64,000 nt of DNA. Origin: Trinickia sp966421005 (lineage in GTDB: Bacteria > Pseudomonadota > Gammaproteobacteria > Burkholderiales > Burkholderiaceae). Both the position numbers and the translations under genes were made by a program. Positions 45,363 through 53,680 of this stretch are shown in pieces (within the stretch, counting starts at the first letter, position 1; each line of letters begins with the position of its first letter). The stretch lies in the NCBI GenBank assembly GCA_966421005.1, contig CBJLAJ010000011.1:1-64000 (forward strand). The letters are read 5' to 3'. Below the pieces are notes generated by a model. That model did no database searches, was not told the origin of the DNA, and worked only from the letters and a program-made list of their open reading frames with translations.

Positions 45363-47105
45363 TTATTGAGCGACGGGCAGGGCAAAACCGTTCAATTGCC
45401 CGCTTTCGACGAGACGTTGGATCAACCCTTGCCGCGGTGCGCTACGGTCCCACGAAGCATGGGTGTTTTCTCCGATGACGAGCTGTGACATCCCCCGATT
45501 GTCGGCAAGAACGGCAGGCCAATTGGGAACGGCGCCCGCGGCTGTTGCTGTCACGCCGTTTTCCGATGACGCCGCCCCATCGCCTGACGTTGCCCCATTC
45601 GGATTGCCCGTCTTCACGAACTGCTCGATGTAGCGCGAGAACATGCGCGAGACGTCGTAGTCCGCGGCTGTCCACGCGTACTGTCGCAGGTGGTCCAGAT
45701 TGCCGAGCGAGTAGGCGACTTGCGCGTTGTGCGTCGCGCCGGGCGCGGGTTGGTCGGGCTGCACTGCCTCCGTCGATGCTTTCAGCTCCACTGGCAGCGG
45801 CTGCGTGTAGCGGTAGTAGAAAACGGGCGATTGTCCGGTTTGCCGATGGTGGTCCATCCACCGCCATGTGCTGTGGTTGATGAATAGATCTCCGGCCAGC
45901 GCGGCAGCCGCGTGCTTGACCTCCTCCGTATCGTTGCCGGGATAATGCGCGAGCACTTCTTGAGCGTGGTCCTTGAAGTCCGTTTGAATCGTCTCGCGCC
46001 AGTTTTCCGGCGTTGGGGCCGCTTTGCCAAGCAGGGCGGTGAATGGCTGTTCTTGTGCGTTGGAGCCCACGAGGAGGGGCACCTGCGCCTGGCCACCGCT
46101 GGCGAACGTCTGCTCCGGTGAGGCAGGAAGGAAGTGGCCGTCGACATGCGGCCAGAAAACGGGCGAGCCGGGCGCGAACTTGAGCTGTGTGGACGCCGTG
46201 AGCAACGTGCGCGCCGGCAACGAGCGCAGCTGCTGCAGCGACGCCGCGCCGACGCGCGTCGAGAACTGTGCCGCGGCCTCGACCGCCTGCTCGCGCGTCC
46301 AGACACGATTCGGCGCGAACGCGCCACCGCTCTCGCCGATTGCCCTCGCGAAGAGTCCGCGCGAGAGCGGCGAAACCATGTGAGTGCTCACCGCGACCGA
46401 TCCGGCCGCATTGCCGGCGATCGTGACTTGCGACGGATCGCCGCCGAACTGGGCGATGTTGTCTCGTACCCAGCGCAGCGCGGCGACTTGATCCAGCAGG
46501 CCGTAGTTGCCGGTTGTACCGTTCGGCGATTCCTTTGCCGCATCGGATGAGGCGAGGAATCCGAATACGCCCAGCCGGTAGTTGACCGTCACCGCGATGA
46601 CCCCGCGCGAGGCCATATTCGCACCATCATAGCGAGGCTCCGAGCCATCCCCCGAGACGAACCCGCCACCGTGGAAATAGACGAGCACGGGCAATTTGGC
46701 CTCCGCGTTGCTCGCCGGTGTCCACACGTTCAGGTAGAGGCAGTCCTCGCTCATTTCTTTCGACCGGAAATCCGGCTTGACGGCGCCGGCGGGCGTGGTC
46801 TGCATACAGCGAGGCGCGAACTGGCGAGCTTTCAGCACGCCGGCCCAGCGGGCGACGGGTTGCGGCTCGCGAAAGCGGAAGTCGCCGACGGGCGGCGCGG
46901 CATAGGGAATGCCGCGAAAGACGCGCACATCCTTGTGTTGACCGCGCATTTTGATGCCCTCGACGACGCCGTCCGCAAGCCGGACTTCGGGCGCCAGTGG
47001 CGCGCGGATGGCATGGGCGCTGGGCGCGATGCACAAGAGGGAACCGCTGGCGGCGAGCGCCGCTACGACGGTACGTTGGGTGACACGATTGATCGAAACT
47101 CTCAC
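45363..47105 (-). CDS. Secreted carboxylesterase-like protein lacking catalytic Ser
   Basis: A 580-residue type-B carboxylesterase paralog with a Sec signal peptide (about residues 1-32). It keeps FRGIPYAAPP, SEDCLYLNVWTP, the oxyanion loop YFHGGGF, a Glu in GSNAQE and a His in ATHNAQVAYSLG. The nucleophile elbow, GXSXG in the family, is GNAAG (231-235), so the catalytic Ser is Ala233. The start is a GTG at 47105, with AAAGGAGG upstream. It is clearly related to the gene at 34036-35724. Hydrolase activity is not expected; a binding role like that of the non-catalytic cholinesterase-like proteins is possible but unproven. Confidence 0.88.
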   Translation of the reverse strand: MRVSINRVTQRTVVAALAASGSLLCIAPSAHAIRAPLAPEVRLADGVVEGIKMRGQHKDVRVFRGIPYAAPPVGDFRFREPQPVARWAGVLKARQFAPRCMQTTPAGAVKPDFRSKEMSEDCLYLNVWTPASNAEAKLPVLVYFHGGGFVSGDGSEPRYDGANMASRGVIAVTVNYRLGVFGFLASSDAAKESPNGTTGNYGLLDQVAALRWVRDNIAQFGGDPSQVTIAGNAAGSVAVSTHMVSPLSRGLFARAIGESGGAFAPNRVWTREQAVEAAAQFSTRVGAASLQQLRSLPARTLLTASTQLKFAPGSPVFWPHVDGHFLPASPEQTFASGGQAQVPLLVGSNAQEQPFTALLGKAAPTPENWRETIQTDFKDHAQEVLAHYPGNDTEEVKHAAAALAGDLFINHSTWRWMDHHRQTGQSPVFYYRYTQPLPVELKASTEAVQPDQPAPGATHNAQVAYSLGNLDHLRQYAWTAADYDVSRMFSRYIEQFVKTGNPNGATSGDGAASSENGVTATAAGAVPNWPAVLADNRGMSQLVIGENTHASWDRSAPRQGLIQRLVESGQLNGFALPVAQ

Positions 47106-47315
47106 TGTCTTGCCTCCTTTGTGGTTGAACAGTGGGTCCATGACCCCACCGTCGGGTGGGAGGCTCGATCATTGGCGTCGAAAAAATCGGGGCGCGTCTC
47201 GATTTTTCGAATCGGACGAAGTAACGTGTCATCAGTTTGGCTTTTGGCGCGAACCAGTGGTCAGTGGGCTGGCCCGTCGCTCGCCGATGGTCGGCCTTGC
47301 GGGAGGATCGCTCGT

Positions 47316-47333
47316 TGTAGTAACATCACTACA
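47316..47333. promoter_or_regulatory. Candidate operator of the Phd/VapC module
   Basis: TGTAGT, six bases, ACTACA: a perfect 6-bp inverted repeat 28 bases before the antitoxin start. Phd-type antitoxins repress their own promoter through such palindromes. The 47106-47360 gap contains no other feature that I can support. Confidence 0.6.
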
Positions 47334-47360
47334 TTCTGTTGATCCGACGGGAGACCTTCC

Positions 47361-47615
47361 GTGACAATCACCACGTTATCGAGCCGTGAGCTTAATCAAG
47401 ACGTGACGCGCGCGAAGAAGGCGACGAAAGACGGTCCCGTATTCATTACGGATCGGGGGCGACCGGCCCATGTGCTCTTGAGTTTCGAGGAATATCAAAA
47501 GCTAATCGGGCGGCATCGCAACATCGCTGACGCTCTTTCTATGCCAGGAGTCGAAGATATCGAATTCGAGCCGCCGCGAGCTCGGATCGAATCAAAACCG
47601 GCGGACTTCAAATGA
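47361..47615 (+). CDS. Phd/YefM-family antitoxin
   Basis: An 84-residue antitoxin starting with GTG. The N-terminal DNA-binding fold reads LSSRELNQDVTRAKKATKDGPVFITDRGRPAHVLLSFEEYQ, the classical Phd/YefM pattern; the C-terminal about 30 residues are predicted disordered and would bind the toxin. The stop overlaps the toxin start (ATGATG). Unlike the usual VapB partners (AbrB, RHH), the antitoxin here is Phd-type, a known mix-and-match pairing. Confidence 0.92.
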   Translation: MTITTLSSRELNQDVTRAKKATKDGPVFITDRGRPAHVLLSFEEYQKLIGRHRNIADALSMPGVEDIEFEPPRARIESKPADFK

Positions 47616-48034
47616 TGTTCGTGCTCGACACCAATGTCGTTTCGGAATTGCGGAAAGTCAAAGCAGGCAAGGCGGATGTCAATGTAACGGCGTGGGTGGC
47701 AAGCGTTGACGCAGCTTGGTTGTTTATTTCAGCCATCACCGTCATGGAACTCGAGACGGGGGTTCTTCAGGTTGAGCGGAAGGACGCGAGCCAGGGCGCG
47801 CTGCTGAGAAACTGGCTCGATCACCATGTGTTGCCTGAGTTTGCCAGCCGCGTTTTGCCCATCGATATGTCCGTCGCGCAGCGATGTGCTCGATTGCATG
47901 TACCGGATCGGCGATCGGAACGCGATGCCCTTATTGCAGCGACGGCGCTTGTGCATGGGATGGCGGTCGTTACGCGCAATGTATCCGACTTCGCACCGAC
48001 GGGCGTCGAAATCGTGAATCCGTGGATGGTGTGA
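47612..48034 (+). CDS. vapC: VapC-family PIN-domain toxin
   Basis: A 140-residue PIN-domain ribonuclease. The four acidic active-site residues are in VLDTNVVSE (Asp6), TVMELETG, RSERDALIAATAL and NVSDFAP. Substrates of VapC toxins are typically tRNAs or rRNA; the target here is unknown. ATG 47612 overlaps the antitoxin stop; the next codon is also ATG (47615). The module is intact. Confidence 0.93.
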   Translation: MMFVLDTNVVSELRKVKAGKADVNVTAWVASVDAAWLFISAITVMELETGVLQVERKDASQGALLRNWLDHHVLPEFASRVLPIDMSVAQRCARLHVPDRRSERDALIAATALVHGMAVVTRNVSDFAPTGVEIVNPWMV

Positions 48035-48059
48035 CGGGGCGACCGGTACAGCCGCCCCG
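48035..48059. terminator. Hairpin between convergent vapC and hslU
   Basis: CGGGGCG (48035-48041) pairs with CGCCCCG (48053-48059) across an 11-base loop, right after the vapC stop. No T-run follows on either strand, so termination is only possible. Confidence 0.4.
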
Positions 48060-48068
48060 CTCTTCATT

Positions 48069-49409
48069 TCACAGCACGTAACGCGACAAATCCTCACTTT
48101 GCGCGACGTCGCCGAGCGCCTTATCGACGTACGCGGCATCGATGCGCACCTTCTTGCCCGAGTGATTCCCGGCGGAGAAAGACACTTCCTCGAGCAGCTT
48201 TTCGATGACGGTATAAAGCCGCCGCGCGCCGATGTTCTCCGTACGTTCGTTCACGGAGTACGCGATTTCCGCCATGCGCCGGATACCGTCTTCACCAAAT
48301 TCGAGCTCGACTGCCTCCGTTGCCAGCAGTGCCTGGTATTGCTTCACGAGGCTGGCGTCGGTTGCCACGAGAATCGATTCGAAATCCTCCACCGACAGCG
48401 AATCGAGTTCGACGCGAATCGGGAAACGCCCCTGCAGTTCAGGAATGAGATCGCTCGGCTTCGAAAGATGAAATGCCCCGCTTGCGATGAAAAGGATATG
48501 GTCCGTCTTCACCATGCCATAACGGGTGTTGATCGTCGTGCCTTCCACCAGCGGAAGCAGGTCGCGCTGTACACCCTGGCGCGATACTTCGCCACCGCCG
48601 CCCTCGCTGTTACGCGATGCGATCTTGTCGATCTCGTCGAGAAACACGATGCCGTTTTGCTCGACGTTCTGAACTGCCTTCGCCTTGACCTCCTCCTCGT
48701 TGAGCATCTTCGATGCTTCTTCGTCAGTCAGCACCTTCAGCGCTTCCTTGACCTTCAGCTTGCGTCGCGTCTTCTTTCCGCCGCCAAGGTTGGCGAACAT
48801 CGAGCGGATCTGCTCGGTCATGTCCTCCATGCCGGGCGGGCCCATGATGTCCATGCCGACTTGCGGCAGCTCGACATCGAGCTCGATTTCCTTGTCATCG
48901 AGCAGGCCCTCGCGCAGGCGTTTGCGAAAGGTCTGACGCGTTGCATTGTCTTCGCCCGCCTCATTCGAGTGCGAACCGAAACCTACGGGGCGCGCGCTCG
49001 GCAGCAGAATGTCGAGGATGCGATCCTCGGCTTGATCCTGTGCCTTCGAACGCACCTTGCGCATCTCGAATTCGCGTGTCTGCTTCAGCGAAATTTCGAT
49101 GAGATCTCGCACGATGCTGTCGACGTCCCGGCCGACATAGCCCACCTCGGTGAACTTCGTAGCTTCGATCTTGATGAAGGGCGCATCTGCGAGCTTCGCG
49201 AGGCGTCGCGCGATCTCGGTCTTGCCGACGCCCGTCGGCCCGATCATCAGAATGTTTTTTGGCGTGATTTCCTGGCGCAACGGCTCCGCAACCTGCTGAC
49301 GGCGCCAGCGATTGCGCAGTGCAACAGCCACTGCCTTTTTCGCCTTGTGCTGTCCGATGATGTGCTTGTCGAGTTCCGAGACGATCTCGGCCGGTGTCAT
49401 GGTGCTCAT
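48069..49409 (-). CDS. hslU: ATP-dependent protease ATPase subunit HslU
   Basis: A 446-residue AAA+ unfoldase of the HslUV (ClpYQ) protease. The start MSTMTPAEIVSELDKHIIGQ, Walker A GPTGVGKTEIARRLA, the I-domain (about residues 110-240), Walker B IVFLDEIDKIA and the C-terminal SEDLSRYVL are diagnostic. Length matches E. coli (443). It starts 7 bases after hslV. Confidence 0.98.
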   Translation of the reverse strand: MSTMTPAEIVSELDKHIIGQHKAKKAVAVALRNRWRRQQVAEPLRQEITPKNILMIGPTGVGKTEIARRLAKLADAPFIKIEATKFTEVGYVGRDVDSIVRDLIEISLKQTREFEMRKVRSKAQDQAEDRILDILLPSARPVGFGSHSNEAGEDNATRQTFRKRLREGLLDDKEIELDVELPQVGMDIMGPPGMEDMTEQIRSMFANLGGGKKTRRKLKVKEALKVLTDEEASKMLNEEEVKAKAVQNVEQNGIVFLDEIDKIASRNSEGGGGEVSRQGVQRDLLPLVEGTTINTRYGMVKTDHILFIASGAFHLSKPSDLIPELQGRFPIRVELDSLSVEDFESILVATDASLVKQYQALLATEAVELEFGEDGIRRMAEIAYSVNERTENIGARRLYTVIEKLLEEVSFSAGNHSGKKVRIDAAYVDKALGDVAQSEDLSRYVL

Positions 49410-49416
49410 CGTGTCC

Positions 49417-49953
49417 TCACTCGATCGTCTCGATGACGCGGTTGTGGTTGGTGTAAATGCACATGTCGCCGGCGATGGAGAGCGATTTTTCGACGATATC
49501 GCGCGGGGACAGATCGGTGTTCTCGGCCAGCGCGCGGGCCGCGGCCTGCGCATAGGCGCCGCCCGAGCCGATTGCGCAAATGCCGCCCTCGGGATCGAGG
49601 ACATCTCCGTTGCCGGTGATCACGAGCGTCGTCTGCGCGTCGGCCGTGATCAGCATGGCTTCGAGGCGGCGCAGCATGCGGTCGGTTCGCCAGTCCTTGG
49701 CGAGCTCTACGGCCGCGCGAGTCAAGTTTCCCTGGTGTTTTTCGAGCTTCGCTTCGAAGCGATCGAGCAGAGAAAATGCATCCGCCGTGCCGCCGGCGAA
49801 GCCGACGAGCACTTTGTCGTTGTAAATGCGCCGGACCTTCCTCGCACCGCCTTTCATGACGATGTTGCCAAGCGTGACCTGGCCGTCCCCGCCTAGCGCG
49901 ACCTGGCTGCCGCGCCGCACGGAAACGATCGTCGTGCCGTGAAATTGCTCCAT
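49417..49953 (-). CDS. hslV: ATP-dependent protease peptidase subunit HslV
   Basis: A 178-residue proteasome-like threonine peptidase. The N-terminal Thr after cleavage is in GTTIVSVRRG; GGDGQVTLGN and VLVGFAGGTADAFSLLDRFE follow. ATG 49953 (MEQFHGTT) gives the family N-terminus; an in-frame extension to 49992 is rejected. Together with hslU it degrades regulatory and misfolded proteins under heat stress. Confidence 0.97.
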   Translation of the reverse strand: MEQFHGTTIVSVRRGSQVALGGDGQVTLGNIVMKGGARKVRRIYNDKVLVGFAGGTADAFSLLDRFEAKLEKHQGNLTRAAVELAKDWRTDRMLRRLEAMLITADAQTTLVITGNGDVLDPEGGICAIGSGGAYAQAAARALAENTDLSPRDIVEKSLSIAGDMCIYTNHNRVIETIE

Positions 49954-50072
49954 TCTCGTTCCTTGAAAAACGTCGAAAACGCCGCCGGCCATGGTCGCCG
50001 GACGGAGGAATCGGGTGGTGGACGAGCGGCGGCGGGCGTCCGACCGCCGCTCATGCGACGCACATCGGATTC

Positions 50073-50100
50073 ATTTTAGGGCGAGTGCGGGTTTATCAAG
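50073..50100 (-). promoter_or_regulatory. Sigma-32-like heat-shock promoter candidate for hslVU
   Basis: On the minus strand CTTGATA (50100-50094), 12-base spacer, CCCTAAAAT (50081-50073), compared with the heat-shock pattern CTTGAAA and CCCCATNT. It lies between the dksA terminator and hslV, about 120 bases before the start codon. hslVU is heat-shock-regulated in many proteobacteria. The match is by eye. Confidence 0.4.
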
Positions 50101-50167
50101 GGCCGAGCGCAACACGCATGCGGCGGCCACGGCTGAAGGGGCCAGAGTGCGCATCGAAGCCACAAAC

Positions 50168-50192
50168 AAAAAGCGCGCGGAATACCGCGCGC
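50168..50192 (-). terminator. Rho-independent terminator of dksA
   Basis: On the minus strand GCGCGCGG, loop TATT, CCGCGCGC, then TTTTT. The 8-bp GC stem lies 57 bases after the dksA stop and separates dksA from hslVU. Confidence 0.88.
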
Positions 50193-50248
50193 CTCCTGAA
50201 AAGCAGCGTCAAGACGCGCGGCCTGCATCGCCGCGCGGGTGCGGCAGC

Positions 50249-50668
50249 TCAGTCGCCGAAAAGCTTTTGGCGCAATTCGCGGCGCTCCTGCGCCTCGAGC
50301 GACAGCGTGGCCGTGGGGCGCGCAAGCAACCGCGGAATACCGATCGGTTCGCCCGTTTCCTCACACCAGCCATAATCGCCCGCGTCGATGCGCGCGAGCG
50401 ATTGCTGCACCTTCTTCAGCAGCTTGCGCTCGCGATCGCGCGTACGCAGCTCGAGCGCATGCTCTTCTTCGATCGTCGCGCGATCGGCCGGATCGGGCAC
50501 GATCACCGTTTCGCGCAGGTTCTCGGTAGTTTGGCCGGCATTGCGCAGAATTTCTGCCTGCAGCTGTTCGAGCCGGTTCTTGAAGAAGGCGAGCTGATCT
50601 TCATTCATGTAATCCTTGTCGCTCATCTTCAGGATTTCGGCTTCGGTCAAGAGTCGTTTCGTCGTCAT
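50249..50668 (-). CDS. dksA: RNA polymerase-binding transcription factor DksA
   Basis: A 139-residue regulator that binds the RNA polymerase secondary channel and, with ppGpp, mediates the stringent response. The coiled coil spans about residues 30-110 with the tip Asp-Pro-Ala-Asp in VPDPADRAT. The C-terminal zinc-finger position reads WCEETGEPIGI and TLSLEAQERRE: only one of the four Cys of E. coli DksA remains, as in DksA2-type, zinc-independent proteins. Length is typical (E. coli 151). Confidence 0.95.
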   Translation of the reverse strand: MTTKRLLTEAEILKMSDKDYMNEDQLAFFKNRLEQLQAEILRNAGQTTENLRETVIVPDPADRATIEEEHALELRTRDRERKLLKKVQQSLARIDAGDYGWCEETGEPIGIPRLLARPTATLSLEAQERRELRQKLFGD

Positions 50669-51173
50669 CTGCGTGCTTCTTCAATGTGAGGCAAAACCCA
50701 TACATATTGCCCGCACTTTCGTGTTGCCCGCAAGCGGCGCACATTGCGCCACTCGGCTCGTCTGGCAGTCGTGACGGCCAGCGCCCATGCGGGGCCGAAC
50801 TCCTCTGGAAACCGATCCTCGGATGCACTCCCGTTTCGATGAGGTGTCCCGATCCGGGCGTTTCGCTCTGAGGCCAAACCGGCATGAAGCACGGTTTCGC
50901 CCAGCGTTGCGCCCGGCCGTCCGCCTTGTCTTTTTCGTTCGGCGTTGCCCGGATCAGGTTTTCCGGCGCCGTTCGCCGCGCCCCGCGCGTATGGGGCGCG
51001 GGCTTCGCTGCATTCCTGGTCATTCTCCAGCGGGCACGTATTGTAACTGAATCGCCCTTCGGCACCGCAACAGAGAAAACCCTGCCGCGGGGCCCTATTA
51101 GCACGAAAATATAACGCGTGAAATTATAAAAAGCGAACTCCCGTTACCTGCCGACGAGCGGCATCGTACACGC
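50669..51173. other. 505-base gap between dksA and the COG0523 gene
   Basis: No convincing gene is seen; open frames here have no recognisable motifs. The region holds a perfect 8-bp hairpin CGCGCCCC / GGGGCGCG (50977-51000, 8-base loop) and, at the far end, an AT-rich patch with TATAAT on the minus strand (51129-51124) that could start dksA transcription, giving a leader of over 400 bases. On the minus strand 50960-50941 resembles the 3' half of a thi-box, but the 5' half is missing. Confidence 0.5.
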
Positions 51174-52253
51174 TCAAGCCAAACAGGCGTCAAGACCATC
51201 GGTAATCAGATCCTGCGGCAGATCGATGCCGATGAAGACCATCTTGTTGGTCTTCTTCTCGGCCGGCAGCCATTTGGCGGCCAGATCGCTGCCCATCATC
51301 TGATGGACGCCCTGGAATACGACTTTGCGATCCACTCCTTTCATATAGAGCACGCCCTTGTAGCGCAAGAGCCGCTCACCGTAGATTTGCAGCACGCCGC
51401 CGAGAAAATCTTCGAGCTTGTTCGGATCGAAAGGACGGTCGTTGCGATAGACGAACGATTTGATCCTGTCGTCGTGATGGGCGTGATGATGGTGATGCGC
51501 ATGTCCGTGCTCGCCATGCTCGCATTGACCGTGGTCGTGATCGCAATGGGCATGATCGTGCTCGTCGTGGCCATGATCGCGATGAGCGTGATCGTGGTCG
51601 TCTTCAGCCAGGAAATCCGGATCGATTTCGAGTTTGGCGTTCAGATTGAAGCCGCGCAGATCGAATATTTCCTTGATATCGGCATCTCCGAAATTGACGG
51701 TTTTGATCGTCGCCTTCGGATTCATATGAACGAGCCGGTGGCGCAGGTCGGCCAATGTCGCTTCGTCGACGAGATCGGACTTCGTAATGAAGAGGCGATC
51801 GGCGAAGCCGACCTGGCGTTGCACGACCTCGTGTTCGTCGAGTTGGGCGTTGGCGTGCTTCGCATCGACGAGCGTGATGATCGCGTCGAGCATGAATTCG
51901 TCGGCGATCTGCGTATCGATGAAGAACGTCTGGGCAACCGGGCCGGGATTGGCGAGACCCGTAGTCTCGATGACGACGCGGTCGAACGAAATCTCGCCCG
52001 AACGTTTGCGCTCGCCCAGATCGCCCAGCGCGCGCGCCAAGTCGCCGCGAATCGTGCAGCAGATACAGCCATTGCTCATCTGCACGATCTGCTCGGCTTC
52101 GTTCTGTACGAGGATTTCGTTGTCGATGTTCTCTTCGCCGAACTCGTTTTCGATCACGGCGATCTTCATACCGTGTTTTTCGCTCAGGATGCGCTTGAGC
52201 AGCGTGGTTTTGCCGCTGCCGAGAAAGCCCGTCAGGATGGTGACTGGAATCAT
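51174..52253 (-). CDS. COG0523-family GTPase with His-rich metal-binding loop
   Basis: A 359-residue G3E-family GTPase (CobW/YjiA/ZigA/ZNG1 group), proposed zinc or other metal chaperones. Walker A is GFLGSGKTTLL; the family CXCC motif is NGCICCTIRGDL (residues 63-66), and the base-specificity motif is TKSD. Between the GTPase and C-terminal domains, residues 220-260 contain 20 His among 41, plus Asp, Glu and two Cys, a strong metal-binding stretch. It is directly upstream of the zinc-ligand-poor dksA, a pairing that recalls zinc-starvation regulons, but no clear Zur box was found. Confidence 0.93.
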   Translation of the reverse strand: MIPVTILTGFLGSGKTTLLKRILSEKHGMKIAVIENEFGEENIDNEILVQNEAEQIVQMSNGCICCTIRGDLARALGDLGERKRSGEISFDRVVIETTGLANPGPVAQTFFIDTQIADEFMLDAIITLVDAKHANAQLDEHEVVQRQVGFADRLFITKSDLVDEATLADLRHRLVHMNPKATIKTVNFGDADIKEIFDLRGFNLNAKLEIDPDFLAEDDHDHAHRDHGHDEHDHAHCDHDHGQCEHGEHGHAHHHHHAHHDDRIKSFVYRNDRPFDPNKLEDFLGGVLQIYGERLLRYKGVLYMKGVDRKVVFQGVHQMMGSDLAAKWLPAEKKTNKMVFIGIDLPQDLITDGLDACLA

Positions 52254-52384
52254 TGTGAATCGCCTGTTGTTCGATGAAATCGGGGCCGGTACAGCCCGGC
52301 GCCATAGCCTCGGAAATAGTGAAGCATACCTGTCAAGCGGGTCCTTCCGCTCGGGGCCTCCCTCGCGCGGGAAAATGCGGGCGC

Positions 52385-53671
52385 TCAAGGAATTTGCAAC
52401 AGCAGCCCCTTCAGATATTCGCCCTCCGGAAACGACGCCAGCAACGGGTGATCGAGGCCCGTGCCGAGCCGCTTGAGGATGCGCGCATCCACGCGCGCAT
52501 CCGACGCGGCGCCGGCCACGATCTTCTGAAACAGCTCAGCATCGATCGCGCCCGAACACGAGTAGGTGAAAAGCAGCCCGCCCGGGCGCAGTAAGCGGAA
52601 TCCGGACAGATTGATGTCCTTGTAGGCGCGCGCCGCCCGGTCCACGTGCTCGCGGGCCGGCGCGAACTTCGGCGGATCGAGCACGACCAGATCGAAGCGC
52701 TCGCCTTCGTCCGCGAGGCGTCGCAGTGTGCGAAACGCGTCGGCATCGAGCCATTCGGCGCGCTCGGCGTCAAAGCCGTTCGCCTGGACGTTCGCGCGTG
52801 CGAGCGCGAGCGCTTCTCCCGACGAATCGATCGACACCACACGCCGTGCGCCGCCCTTCAACGCCGCCAGCGAAAACCCGCCCGTGTAGCAAAAGCAGTT
52901 GAGCACATCGCGCTCGGCCGCGTAGTCCTGCACGAGCGCGCGGTTTTCACGCTGGTCGACATAAAAGCCGGTCTTGTGACCGTTGCGGACATCGACGCGA
53001 TAACGCACACCGTTTTCGCTGACGATGAGCTCATCGTCCGGCGCGGCCCCGGCCAGCACGCCCGTCGTTTGCGCGAGCCCTTCCTTTTCGCGGATCGAGA
53101 CGTCCGAGCGCTCGTAGACGTTCGGGCAGCCCGTCGCACCGACGAGGGCCGCAACGATCGCGTCTTTCCATGCTTCCACGCCCGCTGCCATGAACTGGCA
53201 GACGATCTGTCCATGCGCCGCGGCTTCATCGCCGGAAAGCGGCAGGCGGTTCGCCGGCGTATGGGTGGCTGCGCGGGAGTCTATCGACGCTTGGGCGGCC
53301 GCCGTTGCGACATCGGGAACGTAATAGTCGACAACGAGCCCCGGCAGGCCGTCCGCTTCGCCGAAGACGAGCCTCACGGCGCCGGTGTCGCGCACGAACG
53401 ACCGGCGATGGGCGAGCGCATGCTGCACGCGGCGTTTGAAGAAGGCATGATCGATGGGCTCGGCCTCGTCGAAGCTCCAGGCGCGCAGACGGATCTGCGA
53501 GTGGGGGCTGTAGGCGGCACGCGCGAGAAAGCGTCCATCGTGCGCGCGCACGACGACGGTCGCGCCCGAGGCGGGTTTGCCGTCGATTCGTTCGATTGCG
53601 TTCGCGTACACCCACGGGTGCCGGCGCAGCAGCGATTTTTCCTTCGACGGTTTCAGCGTTACTGTATTCAT
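52385..53671 (-). CDS. rlmI: 23S rRNA (cytosine-C5)-methyltransferase RlmI
   Basis: A 428-residue class I SAM methyltransferase. The N-terminal PUA domain (about residues 1-75, LKPSKEKSLLRRHPWVY) is followed by the RlmI/RlmK EEHEE-type domain and the Rossmann core: LNCFCYTGGFSLAALKGGA, VSIDSSGEALALA and LDPPKFA. The C-terminal FTYSCSGAIDAELF carries the Cys. ATG 53671 (MNTVTLKP) is preferred over the upstream in-frame start at 53680. It starts 9 bases after xerC. Confidence 0.93.
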   Translation of the reverse strand: MNTVTLKPSKEKSLLRRHPWVYANAIERIDGKPASGATVVVRAHDGRFLARAAYSPHSQIRLRAWSFDEAEPIDHAFFKRRVQHALAHRRSFVRDTGAVRLVFGEADGLPGLVVDYYVPDVATAAAQASIDSRAATHTPANRLPLSGDEAAAHGQIVCQFMAAGVEAWKDAIVAALVGATGCPNVYERSDVSIREKEGLAQTTGVLAGAAPDDELIVSENGVRYRVDVRNGHKTGFYVDQRENRALVQDYAAERDVLNCFCYTGGFSLAALKGGARRVVSIDSSGEALALARANVQANGFDAERAEWLDADAFRTLRRLADEGERFDLVVLDPPKFAPAREHVDRAARAYKDINLSGFRLLRPGGLLFTYSCSGAIDAELFQKIVAGAASDARVDARILKRLGTGLDHPLLASFPEGEYLKGLLLQIP

Positions 53672-53680
53672 GAATCGCAA

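Noticed and set aside
50601..51104. 167-codon frame upstream of dksA on minus
   Set aside because: Pro/Arg/Gly-rich without motifs, overlaps the dksA start in another frame, and contains a strong GC hairpin; no support as a gene.
51100..51135. Zur box upstream of dksA / downstream of COG0523
   Set aside because: TATAA at 51110-51114 and TTATA at 51125-51129 form a short inverted repeat, but spacing and sequence do not fit known Zur sites.
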